From contig CM075942.1 of the NCBI GenBank assembly GCA_038030265.1, positions 46,218,751 to 46,282,750 of the forward strand: a DNA stretch of 64,000 bases, written 5' to 3'. Under the pieces are notes generated by a model, which saw only the letters and a list, made by a program, of their open reading frames with translations, made no database searches and was not told where the DNA came from. The translations under genes were made by a program, and so were the position numbers. This DNA is from Corythucha ciliata (lineage: Eukaryota > Arthropoda > Insecta > Hemiptera > Tingidae). Each line of letters starts with the position of its first letter. Within the stretch, counting starts at the first letter, position 1. This document shows, in pieces, positions 46,440-56,584 of this stretch.

Positions 46440-46749
46440 ACCAAAAGTTCGTCTTTAGGAAGGACGGCACTGCTGTTTAGTTTGTGGTCCTACGGCTCCT
46501 TTGGGATCCTCAAAAGCACCCTACAACTTACAAGGTACTACTTTAGAAAAACTAAGTGTAGGTAGACTTATTTTGAAGAACCTCATGTATGTAGGGGGAG
46601 GGGGCATAGGGAATGATAAATTAAATTATTAAGTTAGGTATTAGGAAGATTTGTTTATTTTACAGTTTGGACTGAAGTTAAATGACACAATTAATTTAAT
46701 TAAAAAACTATAAAAAAGTTGTGTATACTAGAACACAATCTGAGGTCAA

Positions 46750-47402
46750 TTAATTGAATGGACACGTAAGAATTTTTGTCAGTTCATGCATCATGAGAGT
46801 TCTTTCGCTATTGTGCAATGCACATTCCATTACCGCGCGTTCCAGAGTTCCCAAGATGTGGTAGTGATCACAATTAGCTGAGGGGGCTTTGCCTATTCTG
46901 TACAGGTATTCTTTGCATAAGGATATGTTTACATAGGAGCGGTGAATAAAGAAAAGAGCTAAGAGGAGAGCCCCTCTAGGCTGATAAAGTGAGACTTTAG
47001 TCGTTTCACAGTTGTTTTGACTAGTGTTTATGTATCCGCACAAAATGGAGATACATGTTTAAATTTTAATTCTTTTGTGAAACTATTGCACCGCTGAAGA
47101 TGACCCGGTAAGGGTAGAAAATCTATTCCGGTGAAGAGGAATAAACTGTAGAGAGACAAATTATTGCTTTGGATTTATCAAACGATGGATGTGCCTTGAC
47201 CAATTTAATTTTCTGTCCAAGTGTATCCCTAGGAATTTGACTTCCCCACTCACAGGGTAAGAACTATCACCTATAGAGACGTTATGTGGGAGAGGCATAG
47301 ATCTTGACCGAGAAAATGGGCAGATTGTAGATTTACGTGGAGATATATCTAGACCTAATTCAGAAAGAAAACAACGCAGAGCGGTAATACCTTCTTTAAG
47401 TA
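46750..47402 (-). pseudogene. R1/Jockey-type retrotransposon fragments, internally deleted
   Basis: On the minus strand, 47402 to about 47165 encodes the end of the RT palm and the thumb, with LGLDISPRKSTICPFSRSRS and VKFLGIHLDRKLNWSRHIHR. A second piece, 47043 to 46750, encodes the C-terminal zinc-knuckle region with LYRIGKAPSANCDHYHILGT and MECALHNSER, where one knuckle cysteine appears replaced by tyrosine. RNase H and connecting parts (expected about 1 kb) are gone. About 120 bp carrying a plus-strand hammerhead fold lie between the two pieces. It is a dead fragment. Confidence 0.8.
47089..47133 (+). ncRNA. Hammerhead ribozyme-like fold (type I, minimal)
   Basis: All core elements are in place. 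Stem I is CACCG (47089-47093) with CGGTG (47129-47133), five perfect pairs. The core CTGAAGA (47094-47100) fits CUGANGA. Stem II is ACCC/GGGT (47103-47106, 47112-47115) with loop GGTAA, plus a T-A pair and a bulged G. GAAA is at 47117-47120. Stem III is two A-T pairs (47120-47127, 47121-47126) with loop TCTA. The predicted cleavage follows C47128. Very short stem III is typical of hammerheads in Penelope-like and other retroelements. Activity is an inference, and no Penelope RT is seen nearby. Confidence 0.65.
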
Positions 47403-47839
47403 ATGGCAGAGATGTCGTCGGGGATAGACCCTAAAAAAATAATTAAAACAGAAGTTTGCTTCCAACATAAAGAAATACTTTCTCGGCAATCCTCGAAACC
47501 GAAATCAGTACTCAGGAATCATCAATTATTTATTCCTTCAAACTTTCTAATTAGCTTTAAACCTCAACATTTTTCGTCCGAAAAACATTTTCCACAGCTA
47601 TTTGGCGATTTTTCGTGGAGATACTGTCAATGTTTACAAGGAAACTGGCAATTTTACACCTTCCCCCCAACCAACACAGAATTGACCATTCACGCAAAAA
47701 ACTGCAAATTTAGACTTCAGAACCTATAGTAAGTTTGGCCGTAAAACGTGCATGAGTTGAAGTGAACGCAGTTCTACGTGTCATTGAATGAGTTAGCAGA
47801 TAAGACATTCAGTAAAAAAATAATCCGGCTAAAAATCCG

Positions 47840-48460
47840 CTGAATTGTAACGTTGGAGCCAAATCGCCTCGAAATTGATACATTCAGAGATGAAAATCTG
47901 TCAAATTGCAAGTTTCAGGTCTAAACATTGATTTACGTCGACCCAATTCTGTAAAGTTGAGCAAAGCACGCGATATTCCCGCGATTTTTTGGATTATTAT
48001 TTATTTATTTTTCAAGTGAATGTACCTCAAGAATGGTTTTTAAAGATCTAAACTCTCGCGAAATGGGATCTTTGAGTGAGACAACCCCTAGAATTTAATT
48101 TTCTGAAGAGCCAAATTCGCGAGAATGGGTTATTTGGCCAGTTTGGCCTCGTCAAATAGGGTTATTTCCTGAAATTGAAGTCCGCGAAATTGGATTTTTG
48201 AAGAGCCAAACCTGGCAGAATTGGTTCATTGAAGTGCCAAACCCGTGAAATTGGGTTTGTCCAGAGCCGAATCCGCGAGAATGGGGTTTTCAAGAGCTCG
48301 CTTCCCGCGACATTGGTTCTTTGAGTGAGCCAACCCCTCGAATTTTGTTTTCTGAAAAGCGAAGTCCGTAAAATCTGGTTTTTAAAAAACTGAACTCAGT
48401 GTTTAGTTATTAAATTAGTTTTTTGGGGAGCCAATCCGCGATAATGGTTTTCTAATTGGC
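47840..48460 (+). repeat. Periodic repeats S1 then S3
   Basis: 47840-47925 has CAAATTGCAAGTTTCAGGTCT-like S1 units. 48030-48460 has about ten S3 units (GAGCCAAACCCGTGAAATTG type) on the plus strand. Confidence 0.65.
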
Positions 48461-48955
48461 CTCATTATCACAGACGGTTGGTAGTGGTGGGGGGAGCTAT
48501 AGTCTACGGAAAATTCGTGGCCTCTCTTCAAATGGTTTGATTGGATGGGATGAAAATTCCCCTGAGCGTGCAGCCAGGTCCAGACTTTGTGAATAATGCA
48601 CAAAGCATATACGTAGGTAATTGTCTCAAAATATGACATGAGTAGAGAAGTGGGAAGGGGTGTAAAATCTGAATCTCTGCTCAGGCTCTTTTTCCGCCAA
48701 TACCAACTGGCTTCAGACGTGGAATCAAGGGGAGGGGGAGAGTTAGGGGCAATCGGCCCTACCAAACCATACGAGGCTCTGTTGCCTCATTACAAGTAAT
48801 TTTATTAAATTGATCACATATACTTTTGCATCTAAATGATGACAGGCATGGATTCAAAGAAGGGCACACGTGACATGATGCAATGAACCCTGTACCGTAC
48901 CATGGCAGGGGTGATGAGGGGCAGTCCATCGATCAAAGGGGGCCCGCGTAGACCT
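48461..48955. other. No recognisable feature
   Basis: Short stretch between repeat arrays. The longest minus-strand frame (116 codons) has no recognisable domain. Confidence 0.4.
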
Positions 48956-48959
48956 TAAA

Positions 48960-49530
48960 GATGGGAAAACTGGAATTTTCAGGGTTTACGGCTGATTGAG
49001 AGAAACTCTGTTTTCCCGATTTCTGAATATCAGAATGCGATTTCACGGCTAAAATTAAGAAAAATGGCTTATTCGTGGTTCGAGGAACAACCTTCTCTGC
49101 TGAAATTGAAGAATAACGCCAATTCGGCCTACTGTGGCCGTGCGGCGCTAATAAAACGGCTGAACTTACGACTGGCGCCCTGAAAATTGGCAAACTGACT
49201 ATTCGTATTCGAGCCCCAGACTAGCGTGAGACATACTATTCTCGTCCCGAGAATATGGTAAATTCGCCATTCGCGCCCCTGACTGGTGTGACGGATTGGG
49301 GTGCACCCAAAGTACAGCATAACTGATCTTTTGCGCCCTAAAAATGGCCAAAGTGGCATTTCACGGCCAAATTGGCTGTTCACGCCCTACGGCTGTTCAT
49401 GATCCAAAAATTATTCCTAAAAACTATTCGCCCTGATCAAAGTGGATAAGTGGAGTGGACGCTACGCGTACACGAAAATTGCTAAACTGGCCTTTTGCGC
49501 CTTGAAAATTATCTCAAAGTGCTTTAATTT
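48960..49530 (+). repeat. Periodic repeats S2 and a distinct type S4
   Basis: 48980-49125 holds S2 units. From about 49140 to 49520 the unit changes to AAAATTGGCAAACTGACTATTC followed by G(C)GCCC(C)T, with TTCGCGCCC, TTTGCGCCC and TTCACGCCC variants. This S4 type appears only here. Confidence 0.5.
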
Positions 49531-49679
49531 AAACGGAACACTCTTTACGAGTCACTCGCAGCTCTCAAGATATGCTCAAATGACAAATGCAGGCGGTGCC
49601 CTGCGTTTGGGGTCATGCGTCAGCACTCCTTTGCTGAGGCCGAAAACTCCAGAGTAGCCTATCGAGGGTTCACGTTCGC

Positions 49680-50510
49680 TGTTCTTGGGGAAATTTCACG
49701 GCAAAAATTGAGAAAAAGAGTTAATTCGGTGTTAAATTTGAGAAAAAACACGAAATCGTGGTATAGTCGATCTAGAGGCGACTTCGTGAGCACAATTGAT
49801 GAAATAAGCGCTAATTCGCTATGCTGAAAACAACTTCATAGCAGAAATTGAGAAACGTTCTAATTCGCAGCTTCTATGGTCACATTTGCGGTTAAAATTG
49901 ATAAAAAACACTGCGCTAACCCCGCTTTTAGTTGGTACTTACTCGCCTAGAGTCAGAAAAGAGCGCTATAATGAGATGCTTTGGGTATTTATAAGTGGTG
50001 TGTTGGGTAGTATTTGGGATTAAAAAGGCTAGAATTTAGTAAAAAGCGCTCACTTACGGCCAAAATTGAGGAAAAATGCTCATTTTTGCGGAAAATCCGT
50101 CCAATTTTGTAGTTCTAATCTGGGCGTTTTTTCTCCCCTTTTTCACACGTTTAGCCGTGAATTTCCTATTTTTATCTATTTTAGCCGTGCATTAGCGGCT
50201 TCCCCCAATTCATCCACAAATTTGCGCTTTTTCTCAATTTTAACTACGAAGTTGCTTCCACGAAACGCGAATTGGCGTTGTCTCAACTTCAGTTGTAAAT
50301 GAGCACTTTTTCTTAATTTTACGCGCGAATTCACGCTGCGTCTCAATTCTAGTCGCGAGTTAGCGCTTTTTCACAACTTCAGCATCGAATGAACGCTTTT
50401 TCGCAATATTAGCCTAAAATTATTGCTTTTTCGCAATGTTCTCCGTGGGTTAGCGCTTTTTCTCAATTGTAGCTGCGAATTAGCACCTTCCCCCTTTTTT
50501 CCCACCTATT
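49680..50510. repeat. Periodic repeat S2 with an orientation switch near 50100
   Basis: Until about 50090 units read plus (GGCTAAAATTGAGAAAA sense). From about 50150 they read as the complement (GCGCTTTTTCTCAATTTTAG) up to about 50510. The two halves form a large, loose inverted arrangement. Confidence 0.7.
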
Positions 50511-50514
50511 AGCG

Positions 50515-50765
50515 ATTGAGGAAGTTTCACATTTTCCAAAAATATTTTTTTTCGTTACGGTATATGATTCCTTTCATGTATAAAAATGAATAAAAAATTA
50601 AAACCGTTCAGAAATATATTTTTTTAATTAACAAAAGTTGGCATATTTGAAATACAGCCAAAACGATAATTTTCCACAACGTCATAATATGCCTTGTTAT
50701 GTCTCTGTCCTTGTCATGCTTCTCAATGGCTTATTTGTTCACCCTTCATGCCTTTATTATATTCG
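50515..50765 (+). repeat. Dispersed repeat A, second copy
   Basis: Partner of 3165-3415 in the same orientation. It begins where the inverted S2 array ends and stops just before the TIR element at 50795. Confidence 0.55.
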
Positions 50766-50794
50766 TTGAAAAAATAAACGCAAAGAAACAGAAG

Positions 50795-51850
50795 GGGGCT
50801 TATTCTATAAAACATCGAAGCTTTTACACGTTGCCTAGAAAGCAATGTTGCTATGGTAGAACTGTTGAAATCTGTTTGTTGCTTTTCCGCATTGCAGTTT
50901 TAGATACCGATTTAGCAACATTGAAAATCGACTTCGGAATAATAACCAAAGAACTATACTGGAGGAGACCAAGCCATTAAATATGCACTGAAAGAAAATA
51001 AAATACGCATTTGAACGTCTGTAAATTCAATTTAAAATTGCCTTTATTGCTGTCAAATAATAAATTATATTGAATTGCCAACAGCTTGTTTTTCATATCT
51101 TTAAGGGAGAGTTCAAAAATGTAAATAAGGCAGCAGTGAGGATCATATCACGTACCTAGCACGTGTAAACGTGCGGTTTCTTTAGTCTATAGCGGGAGCG
51201 TACTATGAATCCTCACGCCCAAGTAGCCACGAAGAATCAAGCACTAGTAGCTAGAATCTACCCGAGTAATGTGGGAAATCAGCAGCGTGCCTCTTCACGA
51301 CGATTGAGAGGCGAGGATCGAGGAAAATTCCCGAAGATGAGAGCGAACAATTGATGAGAATGCCATGGATGAAAATGCCGACATGCTGACGTCTAAACCA
51401 TTCAAGACAGGACTAGCGGCTTTCTCAACCACACAACACTCTCATCTGAGACTTCGAGCTAGAATACTTCTCGCTGTGGGCTGATCCTCCACAAGCTGCT
51501 GCGCCGGAAGTCAGAATGGCGAAGATCAGAAGCGCGAGCTGAGATAAGAAACTTTCGACGTTCTTATCCCATGACAGACTTGAATAAAAAAGCTAGCCCG
51601 AGGAAAGTTAAAATTCACAATGATAACGGGGTTTGATAAAGATGAAAGCAACACTGCAATCGAATTTGTCGATATAGCAACAGAGTCTGGTGGTGCTACT
51701 ATAATAACCTACTAAAGAAATACTCCTTAGCAACGTTGCTTCAAATTCATTGTTTCTAAAATTGCAGAATGCCGAATAGCAACGTTTCTATGATGGATAG
51801 CAACATTGCAATCGAAATTTGATTGCTATCGTGTTAGAGAATAAGGCCCA
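50795..51850. mobile_element. Non-autonomous TIR transposon, 1.06 kb
   Basis: Left end GGGGGCTTATTCTATAA and the complement of the right end TGGGCCTTATTCTCTAA agree at 14 of 17 bases. AGAAG flanks both sides (50790-50794 and 51851-51855), a likely 5-bp target duplication. Subterminal motifs AGCAAC(A/G)TTGC recur at least six times near both ends, as expected for transposase binding sites. The interior has no long frame. The short MITE at 6194-6332 shares the TIR. The superfamily is not certain. Confidence 0.7.
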
Positions 51851-51855
51851 AGAAG

Positions 51856-52184
51856 TGGATTTTTTTTGTTTTTGTTTTCTTGTAATCGCGCGTTCTGTAA
51901 AAAATATGCCTAAAATCGCTCTCCGGGATGGCTTTGAGCCGGCTTCAACTGTCAACTTACCAGCCCTATCAATGTTCGCCGTTTGAAAATTCATTAATGA
52001 AAACATTGAATATTCCAACGTTGAAGGGAGAGGAGTTAAACTTTCACGGTAATGTACATAATATACATTTATTATAAAGTTAGGGATTGTCAACAATCCC
52101 AGTAAAAGTAGACTTTCCTTTTAAAGACACGCAGTCAAAGTTGATAGGATCAATTTTTAGACTTTTAGACTTTGACTAATGTCA
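51856..52184. other. No recognisable feature
   Basis: Short A+T-rich stretch. GGGATTG TCA ACAATCCC hairpin at about 52084-52101 only. Confidence 0.4.
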
Positions 52185-52345
52185 AAGTCCGTGTCCAAGT
52201 GCCGGGACACGTCTGGCAAGTAAAATATTATTCTCATATGGGAATTGAGAGGCTCGTTCACACATATCCGGCACGTGTCAGGGACGTGACCCTTCAATTT
52301 CCATTGAGAATAATATTTTACGTGCCGGACGGGGCACGTCCCGTT
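52185..52345. mobile_element. Inverted-repeat MITE
   Basis: Arms 52199-52249 and 52292-52338 share GTAAAATATTATTCTCA and a GTGCC(G/C)(G/C)G...GGCA(A/C)GT block in opposite orientation. Several copies of GGCACGT and its complement lie within. A hairpin GACTTTGACTAATGTCAAAGTC-like motif lies just upstream. No coding content. Confidence 0.6.
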
Positions 52346-53061
52346 CACGGTAAGTTCACGGCACTGATGTGTGTGGATAGACCTTAACCTAGAGAATATC
52401 AACAATCCCTACAGGAAATCAACTTTGACTGTAACGTAATATAAAAATACGGGGTGAAACAGAATAAGTGACTTGAAAAATTTGAAGAAAATATACCTTA
52501 TTTGCGATCGAAATCACCCATCCTGTACACCATGATTCGAAAATCGAAACCCTTCAAGGTATTATGATTTTCCCAACGGTTTTCAAGACTTAGATCACTT
52601 TTCTTAGCTAAATGTGAGCACTCGCTTCTGATTCGACAACACTTAACACTCAGGCTGACTCCCTAGTTTTATTTATCCATTTACGCTTAATAATCACTAT
52701 TAGTTAGCTAAAAAACGTAAATACGACTTTGTTGTTGTGTGATCCATCAGCCACAACATTATTTTATTTTGGCTGCTGGAGCAACATTATTTTATTTTGG
52801 TTGGCGGACACAATTAGTTTCATTCAGGAAGAGATTCACATGAGTTTTGATTGACTTTTAGCATCGCGTTGAAAATCGCGAGTATTGCTCAACAAGTCTG
52901 GTAAAAAAATGATTTTGAATATAAAAATCTCTCTTTCTTCTAGGAAATGTTCATTTCTGCCGAAAATTTGTAGATAAACTAAAAAACTTGTGATTAATTT
53001 TGAAATGGGCACATTAAAGAAGTTTTTGCGACCCATAATAAGTCGATACCCTCATATTTAT
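52346..53061. other. No recognisable feature
   Basis: Contains a direct duplication of TTATTTTATTTTGG at about 52755-52805 but no gene. Confidence 0.4.
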
Positions 53062-53150
53062 CCGGAGGTGGATTTCACCACCTCGGCTCAATCAAACTTA
53101 ATTTTAAGCCGTACGTTAAGTAGAGGTGGTGAAATGCACCAGTAGTGTAA
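53062..53150. mobile_element. Small palindromic element
   Basis: GGTGGATTTCACCACCTC (53067-53084) and GAGGTGGTGAAATGCACC (53126-53143) are near-perfect complements around a 40-bp loop. Each arm is itself partly self-complementary. Confidence 0.5.
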
Positions 53151-53454
53151 TTGACCTCTAGAGCATAACTTGGATGAGTTATTGAAGCCACAGAAAATAG
53201 TTAATTTTTTATCGAAAATGACTATTCCTGGCCGAAAAAGTGTACTTTTTCCCACTCGAAGAGTGCCAAAAAATCAACTTGTTAGCGAGTGATCTGCAGT
53301 TATTTGAGAAAAGTGATGTAAGCTTTAAAAAAGGTCAGAAAAATCATAGCTCGAAGGGTTTTGAATTTCGGACCAAGCACAGAGGATGTACAGGGAGTTT
53401 CACACCCCCTTTTCAGAATGTGCTCAGGGGATGGTCTATTTTCACCAATTTTTT

Positions 53455-54620
53455 TTAGTGCATTTCATTCTGAAAAATGCACTATTGGTCTCGTCGTGAT
53501 GGTGGCAAACATGGGTCATGTCATGTTTTTTTCACGTTTCAGAACCTCTAGAACACGAATTCAGTGGTCTCCGGAATTCATATATATCTCTATATATTTC
53601 TATATATATATATCTTTATGGCCGTTTCCTTGTTAGCACGATAACTCTCGTAGAAGTTAATTTAGCGGAACGCGCTTTGGCACAAAAATCAGTAGTCATA
53701 AGACACCGGTCGGTATTGCATTTGGGCCAAATCGGTCAAGGTGGAGGGGGGGAAAATCGGGTTTGAAGTCGTCAAAAAATCACTAAAAATCACCAGTTGA
53801 TTCTAGAAGCATTATATTCGGTACGTATACTCCATGTTAGACTAGCCTTTGATTCCCATTTTAATTTTTTGAAAAAGTCAAGGGGGAGGGGGTTGTGCCC
53901 CCGGGGTGGAAATAAGTGTGTGGTCACGTTAGCACGATAACTTTCGTACAAATTAATTTAGGGGAACATGGTTTATCTAAAAAAATCAGTAGTCATAAGA
54001 CACCGGTCGGTATTGCATTTGGGCCAAATCGGTCAAGGTGGTGGGGGGAAAATTACGGCTTGAAATGATCAAAAAATCACTACAAGTCACCAGTTGATTC
54101 TAGAAGCATCACATTCAGTACGTATACTCCATGTTAAAGTAGCCTTTGATTCCAATTTTAATTTTTTGAAAAAGTCGAGGGGGAGGGGGCGATGTCCCCG
54201 GGGTGGAAGTAAGTGTGAGGCCTTGTTAGCACGATAACTCTCGTAGAAATTAATTTAGCGGAACGCGCTTTGGCACAAAAATCAGTAGTCATAAGGCCCC
54301 GGTCGTTATTGCATTTGGGCCAAATCGGTCAAGGTGGAGGGGGGAAAATAGGGGTTGAAATGGTAAAAAAATCACTACAAATCACCAGTTGATTCCAGAA
54401 GCATTATATTCGGTATGATGATTCCATTTTGAAATAGCCTTTGATTCCCATTAAGTTCAGCTTAAACAAACCCGGCAGCAAACAGTACGAGGGAGGGTCA
54501 AACATTAACGAAACAAATCATGGTCTCAACATTACTACTTCTGGGACGGCTTAGGGTATCCTAGGGAAATGCACTCTTTCCGACCGCCAGCTGCCGGAGC
54601 GATTTTTTTTTTTTTTTTTT
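53455..54620 (+). repeat. Element family X, complete plus-strand copy with three 297-bp units
   Basis: The left end is TTAGTGCATTTCATTCTGAA with AAATGCAC closing a stem-loop. A (TA)n tract at 53580-53615 leads into three tandem units starting at GTTAGCACGATAAC (53632, 53928 and 54225, period 296-297). Each carries CACCGGTCGGTATTGCATTT, CGGTCAAGGTGG and a G-run. The right end is GAAATGCACTCTTTCCGACC, the CCGACCGCCAGCTGCCGG stem and a T18 run. Other copies are at 36261-36694, 38634-38795 and 41046-42806. No protein is encoded. It lies directly upstream of the YqaJ exon and probably in its intron. Confidence 0.75.
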
Positions 54621-54970
54621 CAATCTTATATCCTGATCACCTTTTATAATACGCTACATGATATTATTTGATTTAAATATTTAATTAATGAAATAATGCG
54701 TTTTTTCTTTTAGATCGTTTCGGGAGTCATATGGGGATCAGAGCGTCGGGTACGTGGAATTGAGAAGAGTAAATGATGTAGTCGAGATCATTGGCCGTGT
54801 TACGCCGGAACACCGCGTAAACCGGCAGCCGTACGCGGTTGAAGTTTCGATTGACGAGAAGGAAGACATGATAAAAGACGGGAAATGCCTGGATTGCATC
54901 GCCTCTCAAGGTGAATGAGAGTTGAAGTTTTTGACGCAGTTGAGGGCCGAGTGGACAATACTGGTTTCAA

Positions 54971-55104
54971 GGCCCGTTCACAAGCTCTATGTTTTAGCTG
55001 CGTAGTGTCTATGCAACGTAGCAAAATGCTTCATTCTTCGAGGGAATAAATTTGATTGGTTGAATAAACTCCACAGACGCGTAGCACAGAGCTTGTGAAC
55101 GGGG
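54971..55104. mobile_element. MITE in the YqaJ-gene intron (family GGCCCGTTCACAAGCTC)
   Basis: TIRs GGCCCGTTCACAAGCTCT and AGAGCTTGTGAACGGGG. The inside contains AAAATGCTTCATT and GGGAATAAATTTG, also found in the copies at 56800-56926 and 56931-57066. The TIR style suggests the PIF/Harbinger group. Confidence 0.75.
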
Positions 55105-55109
55105 TCTAA

Positions 55110-55257
55110 GGCCGTTTTCACACTTGAGATTCCGGTATCCGATTCCCGTATCGAGGATACTAAAAATACACTACAGTCAAGGCTCTCCTTCACACTTAAA
55201 TTCCGGAATCGCATATTTTTAGTATCCGATACAGGAATCTCAAGTGTGAAAACGGCC
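55110..55257. mobile_element. Harbinger-type MITE, TAA duplication, in the same intron
   Basis: TIRs of about 24 bp, GGCCGTTTTCACACTTGAGA and its complement, flanked by TAA (55107-55109 and 55258-55260). 148 bp, non-coding. It follows the previous MITE by 5 bp. Confidence 0.85.
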
Positions 55258-56501
55258 TAAGTGTTGCTATACGGGTTTAAACGATTTCGCATGCAAAATA
55301 ATAAATCATGATAATTAGTTGATTCCCCCCCCCCTCCAAAAAAGGAAAAAATAAGTAGTAGAGATTCGGTTATAAGCTCATCCACAGACTACACAAATGA
55401 TAATTTAAAGACATTGTGGTCGACCTAGCCCTAACTCACACGTTCATACGTTTGTGTTCACACACAACGTGTGAATTATAAGTATTTTTGGTTTTGTACT
55501 ATCCGATTTATATTTTTCAGGAGGGTGCAAACACCTGGTGGCATTCCTGTTTTGGATTCACAGGAGGAGTGAGGAGCCATCACCAACCGAGGTCGTGGCG
55601 TATTGGAGAAAGAGCACCTTATCAACTGTCGGTCGGTGATGGCAAGTGCATGTCCCTCCAGGATTTCTGCGAAAAATCGTATTCTGTCGAGTGCCCTCTT
55701 CCTCAATCGTCTTCCTCCAACTTCCTTCGCAATTTCTTGGCCAAGTGCGCTGATCGAGGTGTTTTAAATATGATGACCTCCATGGAGGATGACAGTGATG
55801 TCAGTCAATTATCACTACACGTATTGTTCTTCAAATACCGAAAAGACGCAATAAATCTATCCGCAAGTGATTTTATGGCTTTCGCGACGTCAAAAATGAC
55901 TGCCGCACTCTGTACTGAAGGGTTTCGCTCAATCAAGGACCAGAGTGAGTCCAAAATTTGGCATGAGCTGCGATATGGCAGGATTACCGCCTCCAACATT
56001 TTGGTAAACCAAATTTTCGGGGCGTATTTTTTTGAAACCCGCGCAATGAAGAGGGGAAGGAGTTTGGAAAGCAGAGTGATTTTGAAAATTTCTAAGGACT
56101 TGCACTGCCCTCTGAAGAAGAGTGGTGTCCTTCTTCTGGGAGACCATCCAATTTTTAAAGCGTCGCCTGACGCCCTAGGCAGCGATTTCGTCGTTGAAGT
56201 TAAATGTCCAATGACGGATAAAACTTTGAGACATTACCTGAATTCATCCGGACAGTTGACTCCAAAGTACATGGCGCAAATACAATTACAGATGTATTTT
56301 TATAATGCTACCAAAGGACTTTTCGCAATTGCAAACCCTGATTTCGAAAAGTCAAGAAAAGTAAAATATATCTGGGTACAAAGAGACGACAGTTTTACTG
56401 TTGACTTGCTATTAAAAGCACGTTCGTTTTGGGAAAAGTATATTTTCACGGTCTTTGGCAAAATTACCGATAATATTTGTAAATAAAAGAATTTTTGTAC
56501 A

Positions 56502-56584
56502 GCCGGGCGTAAAGACTCGAAATTCGACCGCTGGGAGAGTCTTGAGCGGGCGACATGAGGTACATTCCGCCCGCCGGGCGTAAA
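56502..56584. other. GC-rich hairpin after the YqaJ gene
   Basis: GCGGGCG (56546-56552) and CGCCCGC (56568-56574) form a perfect stem, enclosed by a direct repeat GCCGGGCGTAAA (56502-56513 and 56573-56584). It stands out in an A+T-rich setting just past the polyadenylation-like signal. Confidence 0.45.

Larger units (their letters stand above)
46440..47725 (+). repeat. Dispersed repeat B, copy split by retrotransposon sequence
   Basis: 46440-46585 matches the first part of 5540-6060 and 47425-47725 matches the rest. The 840 bp between them is foreign and contains the minus-strand RT fragments and the hammerhead fold. This gives the order of events: repeat B first, retrotransposon second. Confidence 0.6.
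54714..56486 (+). pseudogene. SWIM zinc-finger/YqaJ-type nuclease gene, two exons visible, one frameshift
   Basis: Exon A (54714-54910) follows a TTTTTTCTTTTAG acceptor and encodes a block with GYVELRRVNDVV, VTPEHRVNRQPY and DGKCLDCIASQ. Exon B starts at 55521 after TATTTTTCAG. The 610-base GT-AG intron joins them in phase to give CIASQ-GGCKHLVAFLFWIHR, a SWIM-like zinc site (C..C, CxH) typical of arthropod YqaJ-domain proteins. A 4-bp duplication TCGGTCGG (55629-55636) breaks the frame. Then a 280-codon YqaJ region follows with IWHELRYGRITASNI, RGRSLESRV, KASPDALG, VVEVKCPM and QIQLQMYF, so the E, D and E-x-K nuclease residues are present. About 12 residues usual after TASxI are missing. Stop at 56484-56486, AATAAA at 56482-56487. 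Upstream exons were not found. The family resembles phage recombination exonucleases and is multicopy in insects. Its role there is unknown. One frameshift could also be a sequencing error. Confidence 0.8.

Noticed and set aside
46600..47420. Penelope-like element around the hammerhead
   Set aside because: The coding pieces beside it are R1/Jockey-type RT and zinc knuckle on the other strand. No GIY-YIG or Penelope RT motif is seen.
53455..54620. Family X as a typical Helitron
   Set aside because: There is no 5' TC and 3' CTRR with a hairpin about 10 bp before it. The ends carry T runs and share inverted GTGCATTTC motifs instead.
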